Shown: piece after piece, positions 63,938 to 64,000 of the stretch | Layout: every line of letters begins with the position of its first letter | How positions within the stretch are numbered: position 1 is the stretch's first letter | Source: Lachnospiraceae bacterium | Lineage (GTDB): Bacteria; Bacillota; Clostridia; Lachnospirales; Lachnospiraceae | DNA: 64,000 nt | Reading direction: 5' to 3' | Assembly (NCBI GenBank): GCA_021770755.1 | Contig: JAETQI010000002.1 | Span: forward strand, 107,973-171,972 | The notes under the pieces: model-generated | Databases searched by the model: none | Seen by the model: the letters and a program-made list of their open reading frames with translations, nothing else | Told to the model about the DNA's origin: nothing | Position numbers and translations under genes: made by a program

Positions 63938-64000
63938 AGCACTACTCCCCAAGCCTCGACGTAGCCACCGCTACGCCTGCGTTTGGGAAGCAGCACTCTC
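63938..64000. repeat. Intergenic imperfect palindrome at the right edge
   Basis: Arms of about 28 nt (63938-63965 and 63970-63999) pair imperfectly, with a perfect CGTAGC/GCTACG core around a short loop. Truncated by the window end, so its full extent is unknown. Its core resembles that of the palindrome at 35.65 kb. Confidence 0.4.

Noticed and set aside
1-64000. CRISPR arrays, rRNA, tRNA, integrase or intact insertion sequence
   Set aside because: No regularly spaced repeats, cloverleaf-like sequences, conserved rRNA segments, integrase or recognisable transposase genes were seen on reading through; a covariance-model scan was not possible.

Overview
The window looks like chromosome of a motile, probably spore-forming Firmicute, most likely a GC-rich Lachnospiraceae. 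The support is cdaA-cdaR-glmM-ptsH, a YvyF-ComFC neighbourhood, mreB/mbl followed by flgF and flgG (the mbl-flhO-flhP order known from Bacillus), AGGAGG-type ribosome sites, and a Spo0A-type DNA-binding domain. Genus cannot be told. I saw no rRNA, tRNA, CRISPR array or intact insertion sequence.

Region 1 (1-35.6 kb) is a large cell-surface glycan locus, almost all on the minus strand. Reading in the direction of transcription from 35.6 kb down: a lone dTDP-rhamnose-type reductase; gmd and fcl (GDP-L-fucose); a stand-alone Spo0A C-terminal domain protein; a GtrB-like glycosyltransferase; a GT2; a WcaJ/WbaP-type initiating sugar-phosphate transferase; a Wzz-like chain-length protein; a GT-A enzyme; an EpsG/Wzy-like polymerase; a GT2; two GT4 enzymes; and a GT52/polysialyltransferase-like enzyme carrying the EDG and HP motifs of CMP-sugar transferases. 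A divergent GT-C membrane glycosyltransferase (plus strand) separates this from an ABC half-transporter of the PglK flippase type, a GT2, an MBOAT O-acyltransferase and an SGNH-like membrane-anchored partner. Then comes a self-contained pseudaminic acid operon with its own promoter: pseB-pseC-pseF-pseI-pseH-(formyltransferase/PIG-L deacetylase fusion)-pseG, ending in a giant acyltransferase-3/membrane fusion. A small plus-strand two-gene module (DUF4160 protein and partner) and a minus-strand wecE/membrane protein/GNAT unit close the left end. Together these genes can supply CMP-pseudaminic acid (possibly N-formylated), GDP-fucose and a 4-amino-4,6-dideoxy sugar, and assemble, acylate, flip and polymerise a surface glycan or glycosylate flagellin.

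Region 2 (35.7-51.2 kb) is housekeeping. It holds ptsH, glmM, cdaR and cdaA (c-di-AMP and cell-wall precursor control), two uncharacterised membrane proteins, yvyF, comFC, recD2, three flagellar rod genes, mreB/mbl, a bactofilin with its LytM-like partner, and an ABC exporter. The exporter is preceded by a roughly 200-nt leader with a three-codon upstream ORF and a terminator-like hairpin.

Region 3 (51.4-64 kb) has uvrA and uvrB, a PD-(D/E)XK-like protein, a 94-bp relic of a second uvrB, and a carbohydrate-use locus: carboxylesterase, GPH-type sugar symporter, divergent AraC regulator and GH31 glycosidase.

The points most worth attention are the deacetylase-formyltransferase fusion inside the pse operon, the candidate pseudaminyltransferase, the orphan Spo0A output domain in the capsule operon, the minimal upstream ORF before the ABC exporter, and the uvrB relic. 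Assignments rest on motif recognition and gene order read by eye; no database search was possible.
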